The position numbers and the translations under genes are program-made. A DNA stretch of 64,000 nucleotides from Aldehydirespirator sp965116665 (lineage in GTDB: Bacteria > Actinomycetota > Acidimicrobiia > Acidimicrobiales > Aldehydirespiratoraceae). The notes under the pieces were generated by a model, which was given only the letters and a program-made list of their open reading frames with translations, searched no databases and was not told the DNA's origin. The DNA lies in the NCBI GenBank assembly GCA_965116665.1, contig OZ220709.1, forward strand, positions 2,046,001 to 2,110,000, given 5' to 3'. Of the stretch, positions 51,419-60,227 are shown one piece after another (position 1 is the first letter of the stretch; each line of letters opens with the position of its first letter).

Positions 51419-52693
51419 ATGACCGAGACCGCCCCCACCCCTGCCGGCACCGACCCTGGCGCGCTGCGGGCCGAGGTCGAGGCCTTCTGCGACCGGAACT
51501 GGGACTTGGACCTGACGGTGCAGCAGTGGTGGCGGCTCCTGGCCGGCGCCGGCTACTCCCACCCGATGCTGCCGGAGTCGGCGGGCGGACTCGGATACGG
51601 CATGGACCAGGCCGCGCTGGTGTCGCTGGTGCTGGCCGAGCGGGGCGTGCTGGGCCCTCCCGGCGGACTGGGACGCATGCTTGCCGCGCCCACGATCGCC
51701 ATACACGGCACCCCCGAGCAGGTCGAGCGGTACGTTCCGGAGATCCTCGACGGCCGGGTGGGGTGGTGCCAGCTGTTCAGCGAGCCCAACGCCGGCTCGG
51801 ACCTGGCCAGCCTCCAGTGCCGGGCCGAGCGCGACGGCGACGAGTGGGTGATAACCGGCCAGAAGGTGTGGACCTCCGGGGGCCAGGTCTCCGACATGGG
51901 CATGCTGCTGGCCCGCACCGACCCCGACCAGCCCAAGCACGCCGGCATCTCGTGGTTCGCCTTCGCCATGGACCAGCCCGGCGTGGAGGTCCGGCCCCTG
52001 ACCGAGATGACGGGCCGGGCCCTGTTCAACGAGGTGTTCATCGACGAGGCCCGGGTGGCCGACAGCGCCCTCATGGGAGGGCTCAACAACGGCTGGAGAG
52101 TGGGCAACACCACGCTGATGGTGGAGAGGGCCTCGCTGGGATCGGCGGGCCGCAAGCCGCCCGAGCTCATACCCGGTCCCAAGGGCGGTGTCCTCGATGA
52201 CCGGGTGGGGGACTTCGTCGACCGGACGGGAGCCGCCACGATGTCGGGGGTGCCGCCGCTGGGCGTCGACATGTGGTGGTGGCTGGTCGACATGGCCCGC
52301 AAGAACGGCAGCATCGCCAGCAAGGTGCTGCGCGACGACCTGATGCGCCTCTACGGGCTGATCGAGATCAACCGGCTCTCGATCCAGCGGGCCAAGGCCG
52401 GATCTAGCAGTGGGGCCGCGCCCAATATCGCCAAGCTCACCATGAGCGAGCTCAACCGCTCGTTCCGTGACATCGGCATGAGGGTCGTCGGTCCGGACGG
52501 GATGCTGATGGGCGATTCCGACAGCCAGAGCGGCGGCCACATAGCGGAGGTGGCGCTGTTCTCGCCCGCGCCGTCCATTTACGGCGGCACGGACCAGGTG
52601 CAGCGCAACATCATCGGCGAGCGCGTGCTCGGACTTCCCAGGGAGCCCGGCCCGGCCCGTGACACCCCCTTCAGCCAACTTCCCAAGAACTGA
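51419..52693 (+). CDS. Acyl-CoA dehydrogenase
   Basis: A 424-residue acyl-CoA dehydrogenase with LFSEPNAGSDLAS, GQKVWTSGG and the C-terminal YGGTDQVQRNIIGERVLGLPRE. Glycine again replaces the MCAD-type Glu (SIYGGT). The ATG at 51419 comes 5 bp after the amidohydrolase stop, and the enoyl-CoA hydratase starts 6 bp after its own stop. It would start beta-oxidation in this unit. Confidence 0.92.
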   Translation: MTETAPTPAGTDPGALRAEVEAFCDRNWDLDLTVQQWWRLLAGAGYSHPMLPESAGGLGYGMDQAALVSLVLAERGVLGPPGGLGRMLAAPTIAIHGTPEQVERYVPEILDGRVGWCQLFSEPNAGSDLASLQCRAERDGDEWVITGQKVWTSGGQVSDMGMLLARTDPDQPKHAGISWFAFAMDQPGVEVRPLTEMTGRALFNEVFIDEARVADSALMGGLNNGWRVGNTTLMVERASLGSAGRKPPELIPGPKGGVLDDRVGDFVDRTGAATMSGVPPLGVDMWWWLVDMARKNGSIASKVLRDDLMRLYGLIEINRLSIQRAKAGSSSGAAPNIAKLTMSELNRSFRDIGMRVVGPDGMLMGDSDSQSGGHIAEVALFSPAPSIYGGTDQVQRNIIGERVLGLPREPGPARDTPFSQLPKN

Positions 52694-52699
52694 GAAGTT

Positions 52700-53479
52700 G
52701 TGACCGATCGGGTCCGGCTCGAGATCGACGGCGCCATCGCCACCATCACCAACAACAACCCGGCCAAGCACAACGCCTTCGACGACGAGATGGACGTGCG
52801 GCTCTTCGAGATCCTCGGGGAGCTGGCCGCCCGGCCGGAGGTGCGGGCGGTGGTGTGGCGAGCCGAGGGTCGCAGCTGGTCGTCGGGCCGCGACCTGTCG
52901 GTCGTGGGCACCAATCTCAGCGAGCTCACCCATCACGAGCTGATGGTCCGGGGCCACGAGGGCATCCAGCGGCTGTGGGAGCTGGACGCTCCGGTGATCG
53001 CGGCCATACAGGGTTGGGCCATCGGCGGGTCGTTCCAGCGGGCCCTGCTGTGCGACATCCGCATCGCGGCCGACGACGCCCGCTTCCGGCTGCCCGAGGT
53101 GGGCTACGGCGTCATCCCCGACACCGGCGGGGTGAGCGTGCTGTACGAGATGTGCGGCCACGGGCTGGTGAGCGACATGGTGCTGACCGGGCGCACCCTG
53201 AACGCCCAGGAGGCACTCGCCCACGGCATCGTGTCGCGGGTGGTCGCGCCCGACGACCTCGACGCCGAGGCCCGGGCCATGGCCGAGGCCGTCGCGGCCG
53301 CGCCGAAGGTCACCGTGAAGCTGGCCCGGCGGGTCATCTCGCAACTGGCCCGACCCCAGCAGCGGGCCTCCATGGCCGACGAGTTGATCTACCAGACGTT
53401 CCTCAACCGCAGCGACGACTTCGCCGAGATGAAGGCGGCCAGAGCCGGGGACCGGGCCCCCCGCTACACCGGGAGCTGA
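52700..53479 (+). CDS. Enoyl-CoA hydratase/isomerase family protein
   Basis: A 259-residue crotonase: SWSSGRDLSVVG and GWAIGGSFQRALLCDIRIA form the oxyanion hole; FRLPEVGYGVIPDTGGV follows. The start is a GTG close behind the dehydrogenase. The usual catalytic Glu positions are not certain from the sequence alone, so it may be a hydratase, isomerase or hydrolase. Confidence 0.9.
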   Translation: MTDRVRLEIDGAIATITNNNPAKHNAFDDEMDVRLFEILGELAARPEVRAVVWRAEGRSWSSGRDLSVVGTNLSELTHHELMVRGHEGIQRLWELDAPVIAAIQGWAIGGSFQRALLCDIRIAADDARFRLPEVGYGVIPDTGGVSVLYEMCGHGLVSDMVLTGRTLNAQEALAHGIVSRVVAPDDLDAEARAMAEAVAAAPKVTVKLARRVISQLARPQQRASMADELIYQTFLNRSDDFAEMKAARAGDRAPRYTGS

Positions 53480-53487
53480 CCGCGGCC

Positions 53488-54363
53488 TTGCCTTCGGGAC
53501 TGCCGCCTCCACCGCCGGCCGGCGACACCGCTCTGAGACCGGGAACCTTCGACGGCAGCACCGTGCTGGTGACCGGGGGCGGCACGGGCTTGGGCAAGGC
53601 CATCGCGTCCGAGTTCGCCCGGCTCGGGGCCTCGATCGTCATAGCCAGCCGGTCCGCTGACCATCTGGAGACGGGTCGCGCCGCCATGGAGCAGCTCGGC
53701 GCCCCGGTGGCGACCGCAGCCTGCGACATTCGCGATCCGGCGACCGTCGCGGCCGCCTTCGACGCCGCCGAGACCGTCTTCGGGCTGCCCGACGTGCTGG
53801 TCAACAACGCGGCCGCCAACTTTCCGGTGCCGGCCGAGGACATGTCGCCCAACGCGTGGCGCGCGGTGGTGGACATCACCCTCAACGGCACGTTCAACTG
53901 CACCCGGGAGATGGGCCGGCGGCACCTGGCTGCGGGCACGCCGGGGTCGGTGATCAACATCGGCGCCTCCTACGCCTGGACCGGCGGACCGGGCTTCGCT
54001 CACTCAGCCGCGGCCAAGGCCGGGGTCAAGAGCCTCACCGAGTCGCTGGCCGTGGAGTGGGGCCCCTACGGGATCCAGGTGAACTGCCTGGTGCCGGGCC
54101 TGTTCCCTCACGAGGACATGACATCGGACATCCGTTCCAGCCTGGACCGCACCCGCGACAAGGACGCCTGCCAGCCCGCGCTGCGGGTGGGGGAGCGCCA
54201 GGAACTGGGCTGGGCGGCCACGTTCCTGGCATCGCCCTACGGGCGGTTCATCTCGGGGCACACACTGGTGGTGGACGGGGCCAACTGGCTGCGCCGAACC
54301 ATGACCAGCCCGCCGGTGACCACCGTGCGGGACCAGATGGCCCGCGGCCCCTTCGAACCCTGA
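53488..54363 (+). CDS. SDR-family oxidoreductase (2,4-dienoyl-CoA reductase-like)
   Basis: A 291-residue SDR. A Pro-rich N-terminus (LPPPPPAG) precedes VLVTGGGTGLGKAIASEFARLG, then VNNAAANFPVPAEDMSPNAW, which recalls 2,4-dienoyl-CoA reductases. The catalytic Tyr position is unusual: the expected YxxxK is replaced by HSAAKAG, so His stands where Tyr normally is, as seen in some dienoyl reductase-like proteins. The TTG at 53488 is the best start, with GGGAG upstream. It ends the operon. Confidence 0.85.
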   Translation: MPSGLPPPPPAGDTALRPGTFDGSTVLVTGGGTGLGKAIASEFARLGASIVIASRSADHLETGRAAMEQLGAPVATAACDIRDPATVAAAFDAAETVFGLPDVLVNNAAANFPVPAEDMSPNAWRAVVDITLNGTFNCTREMGRRHLAAGTPGSVINIGASYAWTGGPGFAHSAAAKAGVKSLTESLAVEWGPYGIQVNCLVPGLFPHEDMTSDIRSSLDRTRDKDACQPALRVGERQELGWAATFLASPYGRFISGHTLVVDGANWLRRTMTSPPVTTVRDQMARGPFEP

Positions 54364-54401
54364 GTTCAGAGTTGCATCTCTCGCAGGCAGCGCGGATCAC
54401 C

Positions 54402-54407
54402 TAGTAT
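54402..54407 (+). promoter_or_regulatory. Likely -10 box TAGTAT
   Basis: TAGTAT lies in the 113-bp gap before the first secreted paralogue. AAGGAGG follows close to the ATG. No good -35 box is seen. Confidence 0.35.
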
Positions 54408-54476
54408 CCCCCGCTGCTGCGGTCACACACCGGGCCGTACTCATCGGCATCGCCGGTCTCCCAAGGAGGTTCATTC

Positions 54477-56978
54477 ATGCGCGTACCCCTGCTCTCCAAG
54501 CCGTTGCAGGCGCTGTCAGCCGCGAGTGTGATCGTGGCCCTGGTAGCCGCGGCTTTGGCTCTAGCCGGAGCGGGTACCGCTCTGGGCCAGGACACCGAGG
54601 ACTGCGGTGTCACCGACCTGGGCACCTTGGACAGCTCAGTGGACAGCGTGCTGGAAGCGCAGGGACGCTGGACGACCGAGGACTGCGACTCGCGATTCCG
54701 CGCCGGCAGCGACGCCCACACCTACCGGTTCCACATCGAGGAGGCGGGACGGATCCGGATCGGCCTGTCGTCGGCCACCGCCGACTCCTACATCTACCTG
54801 CTGGCCACCGACGGCAGCCGCATCACCGGCGACGACGACAACGGAAACCGCCTCGATGCCCGCGTCGAGCGTGACCTCGCGCCAGGCACCTACCTGGTGG
54901 AGGCCACCACGGTGGGCGGGCGCGGCCGGGGCCCGGCCGACTTCACGCTCACCGTGAGCCGGGTAGATGGCTGCGACTTCGTCGATCTCGGCACACTGGA
55001 GCCGGACACCGCCCTGACGGCGTCAGGATCCTGGACACTCGACACCTGCGGCTCGCGCTTCGTGGCCGCACACCCGGCTCACGCCTACTCCTTCACCCTG
55101 ACCGGGGCCGCTCGGGTACGCATCGACCTGGAGTCCGAGACCGGCGACCCCGTGCTGTCGCTGGCGTCACTCGAGCACGGCATCATCGGGGCCAACGACG
55201 ACGGCGGCGAACGGCGCAATTCCCGCATCGAGCAGTACCTGCAGCCCGGCCTCTACTTCATCGAGGCGACCACCTACCTTGAGCGCGACTACCAGCCGTT
55301 GCAGGCTGATTTCACCCTCACTATCGCCGTGGTGGACGAACTGGCCCGCCAACGGCACGCCCTCCTGAAGATCGAGGAGGTCTGGACTCCCGCGCAGGTG
55401 GTTGCCGGCGAACCATTCCCCGTCCACTACCGGGTCGGAAACGTCGGCGGTGGCGAATTGCCCGACGACGGCAGCCGCGCCAGCCTCTACGTGGTCGGGC
55501 GAGGGGTGTTCGACCTGCTCAGTTCTGTCTCGGGCATATGGGACGCCGGCGCCGCCTACCACACCAGCGACGAGACCAGGGGCGCATCGAGCTCGGAGTC
55601 CGACGACGTGACCCCCTTCGAGGCCACGTTCAGCCGCCACGGCCCAGCGTGGGTCTTCGTCGGGGTCGTCACCGACGACTCCGCAGGCAACGAGATCGGA
55701 TTCCACGGGCTCTGGCACAACCTGATGGTGCTCAGCGCACCGGTCTTCGATCCGGTCGACGTCGAAGTCGACGGCGCGGTCTACACGGTGTCGACGGAGG
55801 CCGACGGCGACGGAGAGGTCACGACGACGGTCAACTCAGTCGCGGACCCGGAGGCCGAGGTCGATCCCACGGTGCAGGCGAAGGCGATCTACACGGCAGG
55901 CGTGCGCACACAACTGCTCGAAGGCATCTTCGAGCGACCCGCCCTCGCCGACCTGTCCCGAACGGCCGGGCCGACGCTGGTCAGCGTGGCTGACCCGTCG
56001 TCGAGGACCCTGCTCGCGGCCCTCGGGCAGCGGTTCGCGGGCACCGGCGGCATCGCAGCGATGCAGAGGTCTTTCGCTCGCGGCGAGGCGATCAACCCGG
56101 TCGCGGTCGAGCAGGCTGTCCTGACGACGTCCGAGGCGGCGTTGTCGCAGTACGCCTCGATGGCCAACTCCTGGGACTCTCTGCTGGTGAGCGGTGCCTT
56201 GGCCTTCGACGAGGCGGTCGCGGTCCAGTCCCAGCTCGCCTATGCGGAGAGCCTCATCACTCCGGCGGTGACCGCGGGCGAGATCGTCGCCGCGGCCCGA
56301 GCGGCCGAGAAGGGCTGGGACGATCCGGCCGTCCGGACCATGATGGCCGAACATGCAAGCTGCAACCCGGGACCGGCCGCGCTGCGCGACGCGCTGGAGG
56401 CGGCCGGTGTCGCCGGCATTGGTGGACTGCTCGCGCTCGACGCCGAGATGCGCTTCGTCCGTCCAGTTCACGGTCTAGCCATCGACGGAGCGCTCTGCGC
56501 GGCCGAGGATGCCGACGGAGCCAATTCCCGGTTCCTGCAACGTCTCGCGATCGACGACAGTGTCGAGTTGGTTGAGCTGCTCGCGCCCCGGGCGGCCGCC
56601 GCGCCGGCGCCTGAGCCGCACCGGCTGCGGATCATCGCTCGGCTCGGGGACGGCGGCCGCATAGAGCACGGCGTGGAACTGAGCGGCGGGAAACGCATCC
56701 TTCCGGAGGAGCGCTTCCTTCCCGCCGACGCGTCCACGGGCACGTGGCAGGTCAGCGGTGTCATCGAGGTGGGTGAGGGCCGGATCGGCACGATCCGCAC
56801 CCGGCGCCTGGCCGACGGCCGGGTCGAGTTGGGTTTCGTCGGCGCCGACGGCGGCACGTTCACGCCCGATGTCGCCTACTTGCCAGCCGACCCGCCGGAG
56901 GGCATCTGGTTCTACAGCAGCGAGATCAGCGTGCCGGCCGTCTCCGTGATGGGCGCGAGCAGCTCACCTGACGGTTAG
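54477..56978 (+). CDS. Large secreted protein with two PPC-like domains and a CARDB-like domain (paralogue 1)
   Basis: An 833-residue exported protein. The signal peptide is clear (basic start, long Ala/Val-rich core, TALGQD cleavage region near residue 38). Two similar beta domains follow (about 42-160 and 162-285), each with a C..LGTL..G.W(T)...C.SRF pattern and a (G/R)xYxxEATT segment, like pre-peptidase C-terminal domains. Next is a CARDB-like region (GEPFPVHYRVGNVGGGELPDDG), then a helical segment and a C-terminal repeat-like domain (GRIEHGVEL, RFLPADASTGTWQVSG). The function is unknown. AAGGAGG supports the start. Confidence 0.85.
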   Translation: MRVPLLSKPLQALSAASVIVALVAAALALAGAGTALGQDTEDCGVTDLGTLDSSVDSVLEAQGRWTTEDCDSRFRAGSDAHTYRFHIEEAGRIRIGLSSATADSYIYLLATDGSRITGDDDNGNRLDARVERDLAPGTYLVEATTVGGRGRGPADFTLTVSRVDGCDFVDLGTLEPDTALTASGSWTLDTCGSRFVAAHPAHAYSFTLTGAARVRIDLESETGDPVLSLASLEHGIIGANDDGGERRNSRIEQYLQPGLYFIEATTYLERDYQPLQADFTLTIAVVDELARQRHALLKIEEVWTPAQVVAGEPFPVHYRVGNVGGGELPDDGSRASLYVVGRGVFDLLSSVSGIWDAGAAYHTSDETRGASSSESDDVTPFEATFSRHGPAWVFVGVVTDDSAGNEIGFHGLWHNLMVLSAPVFDPVDVEVDGAVYTVSTEADGDGEVTTTVNSVADPEAEVDPTVQAKAIYTAGVRTQLLEGIFERPALADLSRTAGPTLVSVADPSSRTLLAALGQRFAGTGGIAAMQRSFARGEAINPVAVEQAVLTTSEAALSQYASMANSWDSLLVSGALAFDEAVAVQSQLAYAESLITPAVTAGEIVAAARAAEKGWDDPAVRTMMAEHASCNPGPAALRDALEAAGVAGIGGLLALDAEMRFVRPVHGLAIDGALCAAEDADGANSRFLQRLAIDDSVELVELLAPRAAAAPAPEPHRLRIIARLGDGGRIEHGVELSGGKRILPEERFLPADASTGTWQVSGVIEVGEGRIGTIRTRRLADGRVELGFVGADGGTFTPDVAYLPADPPEGIWFYSSEISVPAVSVMGASSSPDG

Positions 56979-57044
56979 AACGTGCGCACCTAGGGGCACG
57001 AAAGGCGGCGGACTCGCTCGCCTACCCTCTCGGCCTCTGAGGAG

Positions 57045-57065
57045 AAGCGGCCGACGCAGCCGCTT
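57045..57065. repeat. Inverted repeat overlapping a promoter
   Basis: AAGCGGC, 7 nt, GCCGCTT. The right arm overlaps the -35 box TTGGAC (57064-57069). It could be the terminator of paralogue 1, an operator for paralogue 2, or both. Confidence 0.45.
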
Positions 57066-57092
57066 GGACAGTGGGGGCGACCCGCGTAGCAT
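57064..57092 (+). promoter_or_regulatory. Sigma-A-type promoter of secreted paralogue 2
   Basis: TTGGAC, a 17-bp spacer and TAGCAT precede the ATG at 57161 in the 182-bp gap. The leader of about 60 nt ends in GGAGGGAGG. Confidence 0.55.
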
Positions 57093-57160
57093 CGCCGTCC
57101 ACTGCTGAACTGGCGCGCCGATCTCACCTGCTGGGGCGGCCTGCCGGAGGGAGGCTCACC

Positions 57161-59647
57161 ATGATCGGATCTCGATTCCTCAAGTCGACGCGGGCGGCCG
57201 CGATCGCCGGCACAGCCGTGGCCCTTGTAGCCGCGGCGATGGCTCTGGCCGGTAGCAGCACCGCGCTGGGCCAAGACACCCGGAACTGCGATGTCATTGA
57301 CCTTGGCACTCTGAGCGACGCGGCGGGCAGCGTGCTGGAGGCGGAGGGACGCTGGACGACCGAGGACTGCGACTCCCGATTCCGGCCCGGCAGCGACGCC
57401 CGCACCTACCGGTTCGAAGTCGGGGCGCCAGGACGGATCCGGATCGGCCTGTCGTCGGCGACCGCCGACTCCTACCTCTACCTGCTGGCCACCGACGGCA
57501 GCCGCATCACCGGCAACGACGACAACGGGGACCGCCTCGATGCCCGCGTCGAGCGCGACCTCGCGCCAGGCACCTACCTGGTGGAGGCCACCACGGTGGG
57601 CGGGCGCGGCCGGGGTCCCGCCGACTTCACTCTCACCGTGAGCCGGGTAGAGGGCTGCGACTTCATCGATCTCGGCACGCTGGAGCCGGGCGTCGCCCTG
57701 ACCGCCTCGGGAACCTGGTCGCTCGAGACGTGCGGCTCGCGCTTCGTGTCGAGACATCCCGCCCACGCCTTCTCCTTCAACCTGCCTGAAGCGGCCCGGG
57801 TGCGCATAGACCTCGAGTCCGAGAGCGGCGACCCGGTCCTTTCGCTGGCCTCGCTGGAAGGCGGGATCGTCGCAGCCGACGACGACAGCGGAGACCGCCG
57901 CAACTCCCTCATCCGGGAGTACCTGCAGGCCGGCATCTATTTCATCGAGGCGACGACCTACTACGCCCGCGACTACCAGCCGCTACAGGCCGAATTCACC
58001 CTCACCGTCCGCCTCGTGGACGAACTGAGCCAGCAGCAGCAAGCCCAGCTCAAGGTCGAGGAGGTCCGGACCCCAGCAGTGGTAGTGGCCGGAGATCCGT
58101 TCCCCGTCCACTACCGCGTCGGGAACGTCGGCGGGGGCGCGCTGCCCGACGACGGTAGCCACGCCCGGATCTGGCTGTCGGGGCACGCCGGACGCGATCG
58201 GATCCTCAACCTCAGGGGGATATGGGACGCGGGGGTCGCATACCACACCGGCGACGAGGCCGCCAGCGCAACAAGCACCACCACCGACGAGATCACGGCG
58301 TTCGAGGCCACATTGGGCGACGACGGACCAACGTGGATCTTCGTCGGGATCGTCGCCGACGACGCCGACGGCAACGAGCTCGGCTGGCACGGGCTCTGGC
58401 ACAACCTGCTGGTGCTGAGCGGGCCGACCTTCGGTCCCGTCACCGTCAGCGTCGACGGCACTGCCTACACAGTGACGGCGGAAGCCGACGCCGAGGGGAA
58501 GGTGACCAACACGGTCAGCGAGGTCGCGGACCCTGAGTCAGAGGTTGACCAAAATGTCGAGGCGAAGGCGATCTACGCGGCGGGCGTGCGCACGCAGCTT
58601 CTCGACGGCATCTTCGAACGACCCGAGATCGCCGAACTGTCCACGATGGCCGAGCCGGGTCCGGTCAGCGCGTCGGATCCCTCGTCGGGCACCCTCCTGA
58701 AGGCGCTCGGGGAGCGGTACGCAAGTGCGGACGGTGTCGCGGAGCTGCGGGCGTCCATGGCCCGCCGCGAGGCGATCAACCCGTTGACGGTCGAGGAGTC
58801 GGTGCTGGCAGCGTCTCGAGCGGCACTGTCGCAGTTCGCCGCGATGGCCGCCTCATGGAAGTCTCTGTTGACGAGCGGCTCCCTGTCCTTCGACGAGGCG
58901 CTGACGACCCACGCCCAACTCGCCTACGCCGAGCGCCTCATCGCTCCGGCGGCGACTGCCGGCGAGATCGTCTCCGCAGCCCGAGCCGCCGATCGGGGCT
59001 GGGACGATCAGGCGGTGAAGAAGATGATGGCCGACCACGAGAGCTGCAGTCCGGAACCGGCCGCGCTGCGCAGCGCGCTCAAGGCCGCCGGAGTCGCGGA
59101 CGTAGACGGGCTGCTCGCACTCGACGCAGAGATGCGCCTGGCTCGACCCGTCCACGGGCTGGCAATCGACGGCGCGCTCTGCGCGGCCGCGGAAGCCGAT
59201 GACGCCAACTCCAGGTTCCTGCGGCGGCTGTCGATCAGCAGCAACTTCGAGCTCCGCAGGCTGCTCAGGCCCGTGACAGCATCACTGACGACTGATTCTC
59301 ACCAGCTGCGGATCATCGCCCGGATCGGAGACGACGGACGGGTCGAGCACGGCGTGGAACTCGACGGCGGCCGGCGGGTGCTTCCGCTGGAGCGGTTCCT
59401 TCCCGCCGACGCTCCCACGGGGACATGGCAGCTGAGCGCCGAGGTGAGGGTATTGTCCGACCCGATTGGGAGGATCCGCTCCCGGCGACTGGCCGACGGC
59501 CGAGTCGAGTTGGGGTTGCTCAGCGCGGACGGCTCAGAGATCACGCCCGGAATCGCCTACCTGGCCGCCGACGCCCCAACGGGTGTCTGGTTCTACAGCA
59601 GCGAGATCACTGTGCCGGCTGTCTCGGTGATGGGCCGATCAAGCTAG
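57161..59647 (+). CDS. Large secreted protein with two PPC-like domains and a CARDB-like domain (paralogue 2)
   Basis: An 828-residue paralogue of the preceding gene, colinear over its whole length: signal peptide (STALGQD), two Cys-containing PPC-like beta domains, CARDB-like region (GDPFPVHYRVGNVGGGALPDDG), helical part with FERPEIAEL and DEALTTHAQLAYAERLI, and the C-terminal domain ending YSSEITVPAVSVMG. Long stretches in the first domain are identical in protein and nearly so in DNA, which suggests recent duplication or gene conversion. It has its own promoter. No enzymatic motif is seen. Confidence 0.85.
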   Translation: MIGSRFLKSTRAAAIAGTAVALVAAAMALAGSSTALGQDTRNCDVIDLGTLSDAAGSVLEAEGRWTTEDCDSRFRPGSDARTYRFEVGAPGRIRIGLSSATADSYLYLLATDGSRITGNDDNGDRLDARVERDLAPGTYLVEATTVGGRGRGPADFTLTVSRVEGCDFIDLGTLEPGVALTASGTWSLETCGSRFVSRHPAHAFSFNLPEAARVRIDLESESGDPVLSLASLEGGIVAADDDSGDRRNSLIREYLQAGIYFIEATTYYARDYQPLQAEFTLTVRLVDELSQQQQAQLKVEEVRTPAVVVAGDPFPVHYRVGNVGGGALPDDGSHARIWLSGHAGRDRILNLRGIWDAGVAYHTGDEAASATSTTTDEITAFEATLGDDGPTWIFVGIVADDADGNELGWHGLWHNLLVLSGPTFGPVTVSVDGTAYTVTAEADAEGKVTNTVSEVADPESEVDQNVEAKAIYAAGVRTQLLDGIFERPEIAELSTMAEPGPVSASDPSSGTLLKALGERYASADGVAELRASMARREAINPLTVEESVLAASRAALSQFAAMAASWKSLLTSGSLSFDEALTTHAQLAYAERLIAPAATAGEIVSAARAADRGWDDQAVKKMMADHESCSPEPAALRSALKAAGVADVDGLLALDAEMRLARPVHGLAIDGALCAAAEADDANSRFLRRLSISSNFELRRLLRPVTASLTTDSHQLRIIARIGDDGRVEHGVELDGGRRVLPLERFLPADAPTGTWQLSAEVRVLSDPIGRIRSRRLADGRVELGLLSADGSEITPGIAYLAADAPTGVWFYSSEITVPAVSVMGRSS

Positions 59648-59674
59648 GGGCGGCGGCCTGTCACGCTGCCAGGC

Positions 59675-60142
59675 TCAAGCGCAATCGGCACAATAGCCGT
59701 GCAAATCGAGACTGTGGCGTAGCGGCGTGAAGCCCGCCAGGCCGGCCGCCTCGGCCAGGCTCCGATCAACAAGCTCTTCCACGTCATCGTCGAGCCGGAC
59801 ATCCTCGATGGCTCCGCAGTCGATGCAGATGAGGTGGTGATGATGCGACAGCAGCGGTTCGGCGAACTCGAAGTGTGCGTGGTCACCGCTGGACGAAATC
59901 CGATCCACAACTCCTGAGCGTTCCAGCACGTCAAGGTTCCGGTAGACGGAGCTCGGCGCCAACTCGGGTGCAGCCACCATGATGTCGGGCAGCGTGACCG
60001 GCTGGCCTGCGGCGGCGATGACAGCGACAAGCCGGCGGCGGCCATTGGTGTAGCGGTAGTCGTGGCGCGCCAGTCGACTGCTCACCGCGTTATGGAAATC
60101 GCTGGTCGAGAGGTGCGAATCGGCTTCGCGGCCGCTTGTCAT
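59675..60142 (-). CDS. zur: Fur-family zinc repressor (Zur-like)
   Basis: A 155-residue Fur-family regulator with a winged-helix domain (YRYTNGRRRLVAVIAAAG, LAPSSVYRNLDVLERSGVV), the metal-sensing HFEFAEPLLSHHHHLICIDCG region and the structural zinc CxxC pairs CIDC and CADC at the very end. Position beside ZnuA/ZnuB genes points to zinc sensing. ATG 60142 is chosen, with GGGAAG upstream; an ATG at 60193 would extend the protein through the divergent promoter. It is expected to repress the znu genes when zinc is plentiful. Confidence 0.9.
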   Translation of the reverse strand: MTSGREADSHLSTSDFHNAVSSRLARHDYRYTNGRRRLVAVIAAAGQPVTLPDIMVAAPELAPSSVYRNLDVLERSGVVDRISSSGDHAHFEFAEPLLSHHHHLICIDCGAIEDVRLDDDVEELVDRSLAEAAGLAGFTPLRHSLDLHGYCADCA

Positions 60143-60160
60143 GGCTTCCCACGATCTTGG

Positions 60161-60189
60161 TTGCGAATAAGACTGACTCTCATTATGAT
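60161..60189 (+). promoter_or_regulatory. Sigma-A promoter of the zinc-uptake operon
   Basis: TTGCGA, a 17-bp spacer and TATGAT form a near-consensus promoter in an unusually AT-rich patch. The GTG at 60228 follows with AAGGAG as ribosome binding site. Confidence 0.65.
60174..60188. promoter_or_regulatory. Candidate Zur operator
   Basis: TGACTCTCATTATGA overlaps the -10 box. It matches 10 of 15 positions of the actinobacterial Zur-type palindrome TGAAAATCATTTTCA as I remember it. Its position, covering the -10 box next to a zur gene, supports repression, but the match is partial. Confidence 0.4.
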
Positions 60190-60227
60190 CCATCCACCGG
60201 TGCCGCCGCCACTGAAGGAGCGTAGCT

